Positions 9,103-18,336 of a DNA stretch of 64,000 bases are shown here, piece after piece. Source of the stretch: Pararhizobium sp. A13 (GTDB lineage Bacteria > Pseudomonadota > Alphaproteobacteria > Rhizobiales > Rhizobiaceae); the NCBI RefSeq assembly GCF_040126305.1, contig NZ_CP149511.1:620001-684000 (forward strand), in the 5' to 3' direction. Both the position numbers and the translations under genes were made by a program. The notes beneath the pieces were generated by a model. That model worked only from the letters and a program-made list of their open reading frames with translations, searched no databases and was not told where the DNA came from. Numbering within the stretch: the first letter of the stretch is position 1; the number at the start of each line of letters is the position of its first letter.

Positions 9103-9686
9103 TCAGGGGCATTGTGGGCAATCTCTACCGTGAGACACATTAAAAATTGAGATCGTGTCCATCAGGTTCAACTGTTTGCCAGACTCGCTACGAGAACAGA
9201 TGAGAACAAAGTGCACGGCTTTTGCACGGTTCAGCCGTGCAATTCATGGAATGTTCCGCGCATTCATGTCGTCTCAAGCGGGTTGGCTTCTTCTGGCAAG
9301 GCGCGTTAGGAGTGTCCCGCGGACCGAAGTATCATTGATTTTATTATGTTTTCCCGCATCGCATTTTTTGATTTGGTCAGGACGCCCCTTCAGGTATGTC
9401 AGCTCTCCACATCAAAAAACGGGCACGAAGAAGCCGCCAAAGCGGGCCTTTTCGTACAGCATTTTGGGACCAAATCTAGAGGAGCGCGAGCTACGCAAGC
9501 GGAGCCGGAGGACAGTATGTAGTCGTCATCCCGGAATTGGACATCGTGATTGTTCATAGGGCAGCCAAGGTCGATCAGGGAATCTCCCATGAACGGATGG
9601 GTATGATCCTCGACCACGTTCTGAGCGCGATAATCAGAGCGCCAGCCAAGATCGTTGATCGCGACATCAAGAGCGGAACTACGGCC
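9103..9686. other. 584-base stretch without a convincing gene
   Basis: Frames of 100-134 codons exist on both strands (plus 9155-9559, minus 9399-9707), but neither resembles a known family or has a good ribosome-binding site. At 9213-9240 an 8-bp inverted repeat (GCACGGCT/AGCCGTGC) encloses an internal second copy of GCACGG, so two alternative hairpins can form. No tRNA cloverleaf was found around 9400-9500. Confidence 0.4.
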
Positions 9687-9920
9687 TTGAGAGTCGCGGC
9701 CTTTCAACGGACTGCCCGTTTTGACCAGGCTTCAGAAACTCTCCGATCCATTCATGACGATCTCCTTTGGGCGGACCGGCATGATGTGGATGTCGCGATT
9801 TTTCCTGAATGCTATCTGTAGGGACATTCAGACCAGGAAGGCATTGTGCAAAGCCGAGCGCTGTCCATTGCTGACGGTAAACTGCCGTCGCTTGTCCGAG
9901 ACCTTGCTCCCCGGGCTGTA
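9687..9920 (+). pseudogene. Carbon-nitrogen hydrolase (nitrilase family) 5' remnant with in-frame TAG
   Basis: The frame reads LRVAAFQRTARFD, then WADRHDVDVAIFPECYL, the classic nitrilase N-terminus whose glutamate is in FPECYLQG. Here the Q codon has become TAG (9819-9821); the frame then continues GHSDQEGIVQSRALSIADG and LPSLVRDLAPRAV before the homology stops where the convergent oxidase gene ends. About 80 of the usual 250-300 codons remain, so the gene is truncated as well as nonsense-mutated. The original start is uncertain; TTG at 9687 is only the left edge of similarity. Confidence 0.7.
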
Positions 9921-9924
9921 TGTG

Positions 9925-11325
9925 TCAACCAGAATGTTTGTGGCAAGTGCTACATACCGGAATGACCTTTGCGGGATTGAGGATGGCGTTCGGATCGAGG
10001 GCCGCTTTGATGCGGCGCATGACGTTGATTTCGGCTTCGCTGCGTGAATGATCAAGGAAATCGCGTTTCAAGGTGCCAATGCCGTGTTCGGCGGAGATCG
10101 AACCCTGGTATTTTCGAACGAGGGCATAGGCGAGCGCATCGATCTCGTGCAGATCATGTTCGCTCGGCGCGTCGATCCAGACGGCCACGTGCAGGTTGCT
10201 GTCGCCGACATGGCCGAAGAAGGAAACATGGGCGGCGGGAAAACGGGCGCGTAGAGTGGTCTCGCAGTCGGCGGCGAAGTCACCGAGTTGGCCGATCGGC
10301 GTGCTCACGTCGAGATTGACGAGGCCCGGCAGCAACTGGTCCATCAGATGGCCTTCGCGTACCGACCAGAAGGCACGCGCCTCCTTCTCCGACTGGGCAA
10401 TCAGCGCGTCGGTAAGCAAGCCGTCCTCGAACGCCGTGCCGAGGAAGGCTTCGAAGCGTTCCCTGTCCTCGTCGCTGCCGGTGACGTCCTGCTCGATGAT
10501 GACCGTGAAGTGAGGCGTTCTTTCGAAGAAAGCGAGCTTCAGGGCCTCGGCGTTGAAGCGGAAGTAACTTTCCCACATGGCTTCGAAAGCGGAAAGGCCG
10601 GGAAGATAGCGCTGGGCGGATTTGAGCAGGGAAACGACATCGCCATAGGTTTCGAGCGCGCAGAGCGCGGTCAGACGGGCGCTAGGAAGGGGGCGCAGGC
10701 GCAGGACGGCGCGTGTAATGATGCCGAGCGTACCCTCCGAGCCAATGAAGAGCTGGCGCAGGTCATAGCCTGTGTTGTTCTTGACCATCCGGTTGAGCGA
10801 GGAGAGCACGGTGCCATCGGCGAGGACGGCTTCGAGGCCCAGAACATTGTCGCGGGTGACGCCATGGCGGATGACACGGATGCCGCCAGCATTGGTGGCG
10901 AGGTTGCCGCCGATCTGACAGCTGCCGCGGGCACCGAGATCGATGGGCAGCAGGAAGCCTCTGTCTTCAGCGGCACGCTGGGCGACTTCCAGCGGCGTGC
11001 CGGCAAGCACCGTCATGGTCGCTGCGGCGGTGTCGATTTCCTCGATGCCCGACAGGCGTTCCAGCGACAGGGCGATGTCGCCGCTGCGTGCGTTGGCACC
11101 ACCGGCAAGGCCGGTGAGGCCACCTTGCGGCACGACGGGCTGGCGGTGGCGGTCACAGATTTTCAGGGCCAGCGAGACCTCATCGACGCTCGAGGGCCGA
11201 AGGACGGCCAGCGGAAGGAACCTGCCGGTGGTGCTGGCATCGCTGCGGTAGCGTTCGCCGGTGCTTTCGCCGGTGAGTACGCTGTCTGCGCCGAGTGCTG
11301 CAATGAGATCTTCGATGACGGTCAT
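9925..11325 (-). CDS. FAD-linked 2-hydroxyacid dehydrogenase (GlcD / D-lactate dehydrogenase type)
   Basis: 466 aa. An N-terminal PCMH-type FAD domain has PVVPQGGLTGLAGGANA (about 64-80) and LGARGSCQIGGNLATNAGG (about 130-148). The C-terminal oxidase domain shows GHVGDSNLH (metal-binding histidines) and SAEHGIGTLKRDF, and ends with NPAKVI plus a short Cys-containing tail. The family oxidises glycolate, D-lactate, D-2-hydroxyglutarate or similar acids; the exact substrate cannot be told from sequence. Its start codon overlaps the stop of a 33-codon lldD-like stump, so it was probably the second gene of a hydroxyacid operon whose first gene was lost. Confidence 0.87.
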   Translation of the reverse strand: MTVIEDLIAALGADSVLTGESTGERYRSDASTTGRFLPLAVLRPSSVDEVSLALKICDRHRQPVVPQGGLTGLAGGANARSGDIALSLERLSGIEEIDTAAATMTVLAGTPLEVAQRAAEDRGFLLPIDLGARGSCQIGGNLATNAGGIRVIRHGVTRDNVLGLEAVLADGTVLSSLNRMVKNNTGYDLRQLFIGSEGTLGIITRAVLRLRPLPSARLTALCALETYGDVVSLLKSAQRYLPGLSAFEAMWESYFRFNAEALKLAFFERTPHFTVIIEQDVTGSDEDRERFEAFLGTAFEDGLLTDALIAQSEKEARAFWSVREGHLMDQLLPGLVNLDVSTPIGQLGDFAADCETTLRARFPAAHVSFFGHVGDSNLHVAVWIDAPSEHDLHEIDALAYALVRKYQGSISAEHGIGTLKRDFLDHSRSEAEINVMRRIKAALDPNAILNPAKVIPVCSTCHKHSG

Positions 11326-11423
11326 GGTTTCGGTCTCGCTTCATGCACGAAACGCGGCATGCGACGCGTCACGGCAGCCTCCATGTCGGCAACGCAGGGA
11401 AAGCGCCTGTGCAGATTGGTCAT
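11322..11423 (-). pseudogene. 5' stump of an FMN-dependent alpha-hydroxyacid dehydrogenase (LldD type)
   Basis: An intact 33-codon frame begins MTNLHRRFPCVADMEAA and continues with RRMPRFVHE, the N-terminus of LldD-like FMN enzymes (normally about 380 aa). It then diverges (ARPKP) and stops, overlapping the next start as ATGA. Almost the entire enzyme has been deleted while the junction with the FAD oxidase gene stayed translationally coupled. It may now act as a short leader for that gene. Confidence 0.6.
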
Positions 11424-11666
11424 GGCGGGGGTTGCTCCTCGATTCGCTCGGACTTTAGCGCCTATGGGCGTGGGTTCGAAAGCCCTCGCTCCGCCACTCT
11501 CTTCGCAAACGGCGGGGAATGAGAGCGGCCTCTCTTCCTTTCGCGGCGAGCGGAAATGGTCGCCGCAACGGGCGCTGGGGCGGATATTGACGGAATCGAT
11601 AGCACAGGGCTTCTAGGCGGAAGAATCCCAGGGCGAGGTCGGACCGCCGAGAATTCCGGAGCATCG

Positions 11667-12269
11667 ATGCTACAAGTTGAAATCGAGGAAGAGAGACCCC
11701 TCCGTGCGCGCGACGCGTTGACGGTCGCTCGAATCGTCAGGGTGAATCATGCCGGCGAATTTGGTGCGATCCGGATTTATTCAGCGCAGATGCTGGTATC
11801 CGGATGGCTCTGGCCGGATTGCATTCCGGCTCTCGCGGAAATGCTTGACGACGAACGGCGCCATTGTGTGTTGTTTCGCGACGCTATGCCGGACCGGAAG
11901 TCACGGCCATGCCGGGTCATGCAGTTCTGGAGCTGCGGCGGCTGGTTACTCGGGTTTCTGACGGCGCTGCTCGGCCGGCAGGCCATATGGGTGTGTACGG
12001 CTGCCGTGGAGGTTGCGGTACATCGGCATCTCGATGATCAGCTGTATTTCCTGAAGGACCGCGATCCTGCATTGAGTAGCATCATCCTTTCTATTCGAGA
12101 TGAGGAGATTGCCCATTTGCGTCACGCCGAAGAGCGGCTGGTCGCCCCAAACATTGCTTTTCGCATATTAGGGCAAGCAATTTCGCTCGTGACGGACAGC
12201 TTGATCTGGCTGTCAACCTGGGGAGATTCGACGCGAATGGTGCGGGCTTTGAAGGCAGATGGAAGGTAA
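11667..12269 (+). CDS. Coq7-like demethoxyubiquinone hydroxylase
   Basis: 200 aa from the ATG at 11667, which has CCGGAG six bases upstream; the longer frame to 11556 is less likely. Diiron motifs of the Coq7 family are visible: RVNHAGEFGAIRIY (Glu plus context), EMLDDERRHCVLF (ExxH-like) and, in the second half, AVEVAVHRHLDDQ and SIRDEEIAHLRHAEE. The domain GWLLGFLTALLG is the typical membrane-associated hydrophobic segment. The family hydroxylates demethoxyubiquinone in ubiquinone synthesis. Its isolated position among decayed genes suggests an accessory second copy, which is inference. Confidence 0.72.
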   Translation: MLQVEIEEERPLRARDALTVARIVRVNHAGEFGAIRIYSAQMLVSGWLWPDCIPALAEMLDDERRHCVLFRDAMPDRKSRPCRVMQFWSCGGWLLGFLTALLGRQAIWVCTAAVEVAVHRHLDDQLYFLKDRDPALSSIILSIRDEEIAHLRHAEERLVAPNIAFRILGQAISLVTDSLIWLSTWGDSTRMVRALKADGR

Positions 12270-12376
12270 CGCTGGGTCAGCTCTAGGCTGGGCAGAGCCC
12301 CGAGGGAGTAATCAGCCATACTTTTTGAAGACGAGCGGCCAGCGTACCTTAATTCGAACAGTCCTTACCTGGGTGC

Positions 12377-12608
12377 ATGATGAGCGCGAGAGTGACGGCG
12401 AAGGGTCAGGTGACCATTCCCAAACCAGTACGGGACTTCCTCGGCATCGTGCCGGGCACTCGGGTCGAATTTCAGCGGACTGCGGATGGCAACGTGGACG
12501 CGGGCCGACGAAAAACGGCCGGCAAGCCGCTTCAGAAAGCTGTGCGGCCATGCCGGCAAGGGACTGAGCACCGACGCCATCATGGCGCTGACGCGCGGTG
12601 ACGAGTGA
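12377..12608 (+). pseudogene. VapB-type (AbrB-fold) antitoxin with a frameshift
   Basis: It starts (M)MSARVTAKGQVTIPKPVRDF and keeps the swapped-hairpin AbrB DNA-binding domain to about codon 40 (VEFQRTADGN). From about 12495 the family's C-terminus continues in another frame (ADEKRPASRFRKL, then GLSTDAIMALTRGDE), ending at 12608 and overlapping the vapC stump by four bases. One small indel therefore separates repressor and toxin-binding halves. Confidence 0.75.
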
Positions 12609-12664
12609 CGCTCGTCGACACGCCTGTCCTGGTAAATCGATTGGGTGGCGATGACCGGGCAGAG
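12605..12664 (+). pseudogene. VapC (PIN) toxin stump
   Basis: A GTG overlapping the vapB stop opens MTLVDTPVLVNRLGGDDRAE, the first 20 residues of a VapC nuclease (usual LVDTNVLVD; the N after DT is P here). Similarity then ends and the frame runs on into the antisense of the RND pump gene. About 85% of the toxin is missing, so it cannot be active. Confidence 0.65.
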
Positions 12665-12682
12665 CTGCCCGGTCGCTGTCGA

Positions 12683-15600
12683 TCAGATCATCCCGGCTTC
12701 CGGTGCTACGGGCTTCTCTTTCGGCTTGTAGCCGAAAGACCGCAGCGCGACGTAGAAGACCGGTGTCAGGAACAGGCCGAGGATGGTGACGCCAAGCATG
12801 CCGGAGAAGACCGCGGTGCCGAGCGACTGGCGCATTTCCGCACCCGGGCCGGTGGCGATCATCAGCGGCACGACGCCGAGAATGAAGGCAAAGGCGGTCA
12901 TCAGGATCGGCCGTAGCCGCAGCCGGCTCGCCTCGATCGCGGCATTGACGGGGTTCATTCCGTCATCCTGCGCCTGGCGGGCGAATTCGACGATCAGGAT
13001 CGCGTTCTTCGCCGCAAGGCCGATCAGAACGATTAGGCCGATCTGCGTCAGGATGTTGTTGTCCAGGCCCCTGAGATGCACGCCGACCAGGGCGGCGAGG
13101 ACCGCCATCGGCACGACGAGGATGATCGCCAGCGGCAGGACCCAGCTTTCATACTGGGCCGACAACGCCAGGAAGACGAAGATGACCGACAGCGCGAAAA
13201 TGAAGATCGCCGTGTTGCCGGTGTTGCGCTCCTGGAAGGCGAGATCCGTCCATTCGAAGCCCGTCCCCGGCGGCAGTATTTGTGCGGCCAGCGCCTCCAT
13301 CTTGTCGAGCGCGGTACCCGTCGAGACGCCGGGCGCAGGATTGCCCTGGAGGGGTACGGACACATACATATTGTAGCGTTGGACAAGTGCCGGGCCCGTC
13401 GTATCCCGAATGTCGACAAGCGTTCCAAGCGGCACGAGGGCGCCCGTGGCCGAGCGGACCTTGAGGTTGAGGATGTCCTCACGCTCCAGCCGGTACTGCT
13501 GGTCAGCCTGCGCCCGCACCTGATAGACGCGGCCGAAGGCATTGAAGTCGTTGACGTAGGAGGTGCCGAGGTTGATCGACAGCGTCTCGAAGATGTTGGG
13601 GATGGGCACGTTCAGCGCCCGCGCCTTGTCGCGGTCGACGGCCAGGAAATATTGCGGGCTGGAGGCGGAGAAGGTGGTGAAGACGCCCGTTAGCCCTTCC
13701 GTCTGGTTGGCGGCGCCCATCATCTGATAGGCAAGCCCGAGCGCGCGGCGCATGTCGGAGCTTTCGCGATCGACGATCTGCATCTTGAAGCCGCCGGAAT
13801 TGCCGATGCCGCGGATCGACGGTGGCGGCACGGCAATGATGAAGGCTTCCTGGATGGCCTGCATCGTGCCGTAGAGCTGGCCGATGATCTGATTGGCGCT
13901 CTGCCCATGCTTCAGGCGTTCCTCGAAGGATGCGAAGGGGGTGAAAATGACGCCGGAATTCGAGGCATTGGTAAAGGTTGCGCCGTTGAAACCGGCGAAC
14001 GAAACCGCGTCCTTGATGCCCGGCACCTTGCGGATCATCTCGGTCGCCTTCTTTACCACTGCGTCCGTGCGGGCAAGCGAGGCGCCGTCGGGCAGTTGCA
14101 CGACGACGATCGCATAGCCCTGGTCCATGGTCGGCACGAAGCCGCGCGGCACGATCTGCGCCATGTACCAGGTGCCCGCCAGCAATCCGAAAAAGACGAT
14201 CAGGCTGGCGCCGAGTGCAATCTTCGTCGAGACGAGATGGCGGACGACCCAGGAGTATCCGCGGGTCATCCGGTCGAAACCATTATTGAAACCGTTGGCA
14301 AGGCCCCGGCCGATGCGCGTGAACGGGTTGCGCGTTTCGTGGTGTTCCCGATGCGGACGCAGGACAAGTGCCGCAAGTGCCGGCGAAAGGGTCAGCGAGT
14401 TGAGTGCCGAGATTGCCGTTGCCACCGAGATGGTGACGGCGAACTGCAGGTAGAACTGCCCGGAAATGCCGGGGATGAAGGCCGTCGGCACAAAGACCGC
14501 GATCAGCACAAGCGAAATGGCGATGACGGCTGTGCCGACCTCATCCATCGTCACATGGGCTGCCAGTTTGGGCGTCATGCCTTTGGCCAGATTGCGCTCG
14601 ACGTTTTCGACGACGACGATCGCATCGTCGACGACGATGCCGATCGCCAGCACCAGGCCGAACAGCGTCAACATGTTGAGCGAGAACCCGAACGCAAGCA
14701 GCAGCGCGAAGGTGCCGATCAGCGAGACCGGGATGGCGATGATCGGGATTAGTGCCGTGCGCCAGGACTGCAGGAAGACCAGCACCACGATGGCAACGAG
14801 AATGGCGGCCTCGAGGATGGTCTTGTAGACCTCGTTGATCGACTCCGAGATGAATTCCGTCGGGTTGTAGACGATGGTGTATTCCAGGCCCGGCGGGAAA
14901 TCCTTGGACAGTTTTTCCATCGTCGCCTTGATCTGATCGGCCGCGTCGAGCGCGTTGGTGCCGGGGCGCGAGAAGATGCCCATGGCAACGGCCGCCTTGC
15001 CGTTCAGGTAGCTGTTGGTGACGTAATCCTTCGCGCCGAGTTCGATCCGGGCAACGTCCTGCAGCTGCACGAGACGGCCGCTTTCCGTTGCCTTGACGAT
15101 GACATAGCGGAACTGGCGGGCGTCGCTGAAGCGGCCCTCGGTCGTCACCGTATATTGGAAAGCATTGGTCCCGGCAGTCGGCGGTCCGCCGATCGAGCCG
15201 CCGGAGACTTGGACGTTCTGGTCGCGCAGCGCCTGTACGACGTCGCCGGAGGTCATGCCGTAGGAGGCGAGCTTTTCCGGATCGAGCCAGATGCGCAGCG
15301 CAAATTCGCGCTCGCCGAATAGGATCACATCGCCGACGCCGTCGAGACGCACCAACAGGTCGCGGGCGCGGGTGCGAGCATAGTTGGAGACATAGAGCTG
15401 GTCGTAGCGGTCGTTTGGCGATAGCAGGTGCACGACCATCATCAAGTCGGGCGAGCTTTTCGCTGTGGTGACGCCGATGCGGCGAACTTCTTCCGGCAGC
15501 CTTGGTTCAGCGATCGAGACGCGGTTTTGGACCAGAACCTGCGCCTTGTCGAGGTCCGTGCCGAGCTTGAAGGTGACCGTCAGCGCCATCGAGCCGTCGG

Positions 15601-15856
15601 CGGTCGAATAGGAGGACATGTAGAGCATGTCCTCGACGCCGTTGATTTCCTGCTCGAGTGGGGTCGAGACCGTGTTGGCGATCGTCTCGGCATCGGCACC
15701 CGGATAGGCCGTTCGGATGACGATGGTCGGCGGTGCGATTTCCGGGTATTGGGCGACCGGAAGTTGGAAATAGGCAATACCGCCGACGATCAGAAGGACG
15801 ATCGACAGAACCGACGCGAAAATCGGCCTGTCCACGAAGAAATGGGCAAATCTCAT
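12683..15856 (-). CDS. RND multidrug efflux pump, inner-membrane transporter (HAE-1 family)
   Basis: 1057 aa, the full length of AcrB/MexB-type pumps. The N-terminus (FAHFFVDRPIFASVLSI) is the first transmembrane helix; the proton-relay pair is D410-D411 in IGIVVDDAIVVVENVERN; two large periplasmic loops follow helices 1 and 7; and the C-terminal half repeats the fold (VGVHLRGLDNNILTQIG). It exports lipophilic compounds using the proton gradient with the adaptor encoded just upstream (ATGA overlap). No outer-membrane TolC gene lies nearby, so it must share one encoded elsewhere. Confidence 0.95.
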   Translation of the reverse strand: MRFAHFFVDRPIFASVLSIVLLIVGGIAYFQLPVAQYPEIAPPTIVIRTAYPGADAETIANTVSTPLEQEINGVEDMLYMSSYSTADGSMALTVTFKLGTDLDKAQVLVQNRVSIAEPRLPEEVRRIGVTTAKSSPDLMMVVHLLSPNDRYDQLYVSNYARTRARDLLVRLDGVGDVILFGEREFALRIWLDPEKLASYGMTSGDVVQALRDQNVQVSGGSIGGPPTAGTNAFQYTVTTEGRFSDARQFRYVIVKATESGRLVQLQDVARIELGAKDYVTNSYLNGKAAVAMGIFSRPGTNALDAADQIKATMEKLSKDFPPGLEYTIVYNPTEFISESINEVYKTILEAAILVAIVVLVFLQSWRTALIPIIAIPVSLIGTFALLLAFGFSLNMLTLFGLVLAIGIVVDDAIVVVENVERNLAKGMTPKLAAHVTMDEVGTAVIAISLVLIAVFVPTAFIPGISGQFYLQFAVTISVATAISALNSLTLSPALAALVLRPHREHHETRNPFTRIGRGLANGFNNGFDRMTRGYSWVVRHLVSTKIALGASLIVFFGLLAGTWYMAQIVPRGFVPTMDQGYAIVVVQLPDGASLARTDAVVKKATEMIRKVPGIKDAVSFAGFNGATFTNASNSGVIFTPFASFEERLKHGQSANQIIGQLYGTMQAIQEAFIIAVPPPSIRGIGNSGGFKMQIVDRESSDMRRALGLAYQMMGAANQTEGLTGVFTTFSASSPQYFLAVDRDKARALNVPIPNIFETLSINLGTSYVNDFNAFGRVYQVRAQADQQYRLEREDILNLKVRSATGALVPLGTLVDIRDTTGPALVQRYNMYVSVPLQGNPAPGVSTGTALDKMEALAAQILPPGTGFEWTDLAFQERNTGNTAIFIFALSVIFVFLALSAQYESWVLPLAIILVVPMAVLAALVGVHLRGLDNNILTQIGLIVLIGLAAKNAILIVEFARQAQDDGMNPVNAAIEASRLRLRPILMTAFAFILGVVPLMIATGPGAEMRQSLGTAVFSGMLGVTILGLFLTPVFYVALRSFGYKPKEKPVAPEAGMI

Positions 15857-17004
15857 TGGCCATTCTCCGCAGCGGCAGCTTCGGGCGGCAGTGTGATCAT
15901 TTTCGGATCGACAACCACGCCGGGCCTGAGCCGCGTCAGTCCGTTGACGACGATGGTCTCGTCACCGGTCATGCCTTCGCGAATGACGCGGTAACCGTAG
16001 AGCCTCGGTCCAAGCCGCACAGGTTTCGTCGAAAAGCTGCCGTCCTCGGCAACGACATAGACGACGCGCTGGTCCTGGTCGGATCCGATGGCTTCGTCGG
16101 GAATGAGGATGCCTTTGTAGGTATTGGAAGCGCTGACCTCGACGCGGCCGAAAAGACCTGGCTGCAGGACGAAATTCGGATTGTCGAAGCGGGCACGCAC
16201 CCGCATGGTGCCGGTTTCCTGGTCGACGCGGTTTTCGGCGAAATCGAGTTTGCCCTTGAAGGGTTTTTCCGTGGAATCGGCGATCGTCACATAGACGTCG
16301 AGCGATCCGCCGCCCTCCTGCAGGTTGCTGCCGTGCTCGCGCGCCTGGCGGGCATAGTTAAGCAAGCGGCGTTCGTCGACGTCGAAATAGAAGTCGATGG
16401 GATCGAGCGAGACGATCGTCGTCAGTGCGGTTTGGTCGGCCTGCACGAGATTGCCGACCGAAACCAGCCGGCGGTCGATACGACCGGCCAGCGGCGCAAT
16501 GATCTTGGTATATTCGAGGTCGAGTTGAGCCCTGGCGAGGCTTGCTTCCGCGCCGCGCAGATTGGCCTGCGCCGACCGGAGCTCACGACGGCGGTCGTCA
16601 AGGGTGGAGACCGGAAGCGTTCCCTTTTGCACGAGCGATTCCGTGCGTGTGAATTCCGCTTCGGCGAAGACGAGCGTGGATTTCGCAACTTCAAGGGATG
16701 AGGTGGCGACGTCGAGCGCCGTCTGAAACGGCCGCTGGTCGATGACGAACAGCTGATCGCCCTTCTTCACCATGGCGCCGTCGGTGAAATCCACCTGATC
16801 GAGATAACCGCCGATCCGCGATCGCACCGTCACTTCATCGACGGCTTCGAAGCGGCCGATGAACTCATCGACGTCGACGACATCGCGAACAACCGGCTTG
16901 GCCACCGTCACAGCGGGCTTCTGTTGTTCCTGAGCCGAAGACGGGGTTGCGGACATAGCCGTGGAGAAAAGCAGTATCGCCGGAACCAGCCAGTTTCGTA
17001 GCAT
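15853..17004 (-). CDS. RND periplasmic adaptor subunit (membrane fusion protein)
   Basis: 383 aa. A signal peptide of about 24 residues ends in a SSAQ-like cleavage region with no lipobox cysteine. Next come the lipoyl half-motif (RSRIGGYLDQVDFTDGAMVK), an alpha-helical hairpin (about 95-165) and the second lipoyl half (APLAGRIDRRLVSVGNLV), then the beta-barrel and membrane-proximal domains. It links the inner-membrane pump to an outer-membrane channel. The stop overlaps the pump's start by four bases, so the two are one operon, with its promoter in the gap to the right. Confidence 0.94.
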   Translation of the reverse strand: MLRNWLVPAILLFSTAMSATPSSAQEQQKPAVTVAKPVVRDVVDVDEFIGRFEAVDEVTVRSRIGGYLDQVDFTDGAMVKKGDQLFVIDQRPFQTALDVATSSLEVAKSTLVFAEAEFTRTESLVQKGTLPVSTLDDRRRELRSAQANLRGAEASLARAQLDLEYTKIIAPLAGRIDRRLVSVGNLVQADQTALTTIVSLDPIDFYFDVDERRLLNYARQAREHGSNLQEGGGSLDVYVTIADSTEKPFKGKLDFAENRVDQETGTMRVRARFDNPNFVLQPGLFGRVEVSASNTYKGILIPDEAIGSDQDQRVVYVVAEDGSFSTKPVRLGPRLYGYRVIREGMTGDETIVVNGLTRLRPGVVVDPKMITLPPEAAAAENGQ

Positions 17005-17336
17005 GTGTAAGCCCCCTGAAGCGTATAAAGCTGATCATTTCCGTGCGGGCGCACGGATCAGTTCGTGGAGAGCGCAGGTGGTCGAGCCTTGCCAGACGTC
17101 AATTGTTATAGGAAGTCGGGACACAGGGTTGGCCAAGCTGCGATAGTCTGAAAGCTGCAATTATTTCAAATTGTTACCCGTGTCGCCAGTTGGCCTAGCC
17201 AACCAGCGACGTCTTTTGTAAGGGCAGCTTACAGCATTCGGTTATCGTGTCACCCCGAAAAAATCAGGTTCGGACGCGCTTGTTTATATAAGCTAAGTTG
17301 CTTTTCGCCGGCGCAATTGCCGGCGGTAATCTTGGC
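17005..17336. promoter_or_regulatory. 332-base upstream region of the RND operon with a perfect palindrome
   Basis: No gene is visible. GTTGGC-CTA-GCCAAC (17189-17203) is a perfect 6-3-6 inverted repeat about 185 bases upstream of the adaptor start and could be a TetR-type operator. A second inverted repeat with GCCGGC arms lies at about 17308-17327, close behind the SDR stop, but no T-run follows it on either strand. No local regulator gene is present. Confidence 0.4.
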
Positions 17337-18239
17337 TCAGGCGTTATCGACGGGCTTCAACAGGTCAGCCAAACCGATATTGCGGAACATTTCCGCGCGG
17401 ACGCGGTCGGCGACAGCGTTGACGATCTCGGCGCCATCCTGCGACGGGTCGATGTGGACGCGGAAAGGCCGGGTGCCAAAGGGCCTGTTGACGATATCGA
17501 CGACGGCGGCGGCAACGGAGGCTGGGTCGGCGTCGGCGGGCTCCAGTGCGGCGAGACCTCGCAGCGCCTTCTCCGGCACGCCCTTGTAGGGGCCGTCATT
17601 GTATTCGGCGGTGCGGGCATGATCGGACGGCGAGCCCGAATGGGCGAAATGGTTAGTGCCCCTGGTAAAGGCGCCGGGCACGACAATTGAGGTCTCGATG
17701 CCCCAGCGGGAGAGTTCGGCGGCATAGGAGACGGCGAGCGAGTCCATCGCAGCCTTGGCGGCGAAATAGGGCGACAGGTAGGGCGGGGTACCGCCACGGG
17801 TCGAGGACGAGGAGATCCAGAGGACCAGGCCCTTGCCTTGGCGGCGCATATGGGGGAGTGCCGCCCGGTTGACACGCTGTGTGGACAACACGTTGATGTC
17901 GTAAAGCTCGGCGAACTGCTCCGGTGTGAAGGCCTCGGCCGGGCCAAAAGACATGTGGCCGGCATTGTGCATGATGACATCGAGGCGGCCGGCTTCGGTG
18001 ATGATCCTTGCGATCCCGGCTTCGACGGAGGCATCGTTGGCGACATCGAGCTCGACGGAGCGCAGGTCGACATTGTGCTCCTTGGCAAAAGCTACGGCGT
18101 CCGCAACCGCCTTGGCGTTGCGGCCTTCAGTGGCGCGCATGCCGGCATAGACGGTGTGGCCGGCGGTTGCCAGCGCACGGGCCGTCATGGCGCCGAAGCC
18201 GCTGGAAGCACCGGTGACGACGATGATGTGCTTGGTCAT
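17337..18239 (-). CDS. Short-chain dehydrogenase/reductase (classical SDR)
   Basis: 300 aa from the ATG at 18239, which has AGAAGGAACAGG directly upstream; the frame extends 16 codons further but lacks a site there. Cofactor motif TGASSGFGAMTA, NAG motif (HNAGHMSFG), and active site Ser-Tyr-Lys in SSSSTRGG and YLSPYFAAKAAMD, the Y-x3-K spacing being YFAAK. The substrate is unknown. It is followed at its 5' side by a second SDR on the same strand, and both are divergent from a LysR gene. Confidence 0.87.
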   Translation of the reverse strand: MTKHIIVVTGASSGFGAMTARALATAGHTVYAGMRATEGRNAKAVADAVAFAKEHNVDLRSVELDVANDASVEAGIARIITEAGRLDVIMHNAGHMSFGPAEAFTPEQFAELYDINVLSTQRVNRAALPHMRRQGKGLVLWISSSSTRGGTPPYLSPYFAAKAAMDSLAVSYAAELSRWGIETSIVVPGAFTRGTNHFAHSGSPSDHARTAEYNDGPYKGVPEKALRGLAALEPADADPASVAAAVVDIVNRPFGTRPFRVHIDPSQDGAEIVNAVADRVRAEMFRNIGLADLLKPVDNA

Positions 18240-18336
18240 TGTCCTGTTCCTTCTGAACGATTGGGGGATGAGGCTGCTGACATTCATTGATCCGTGCCGC
18301 GGCGCAGGTTGTGCGCCGCTGTGGCGATTTTTCGGT

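Noticed and set aside
9195..9208. Possible LexA box (GAAC spaced GAAC)
   Set aside because: The spacing is six bases; the alphaproteobacterial box needs seven (GTTC-N7-GTTC), and no SOS gene follows.
9361..9540. tRNA gene or attachment site
   Set aside because: No cloverleaf arms or anticodon loop could be drawn.
10288..11616. 442-codon plus-strand frame opposite the FAD oxidase gene
   Set aside because: It is antisense to a gene with clear domains, has odd composition, and no family likeness; a high-GC shadow frame.
17308..17327. Terminator behind the SDR gene
   Set aside because: Good GC stem but no T-run on either strand; kept only as a palindrome note.
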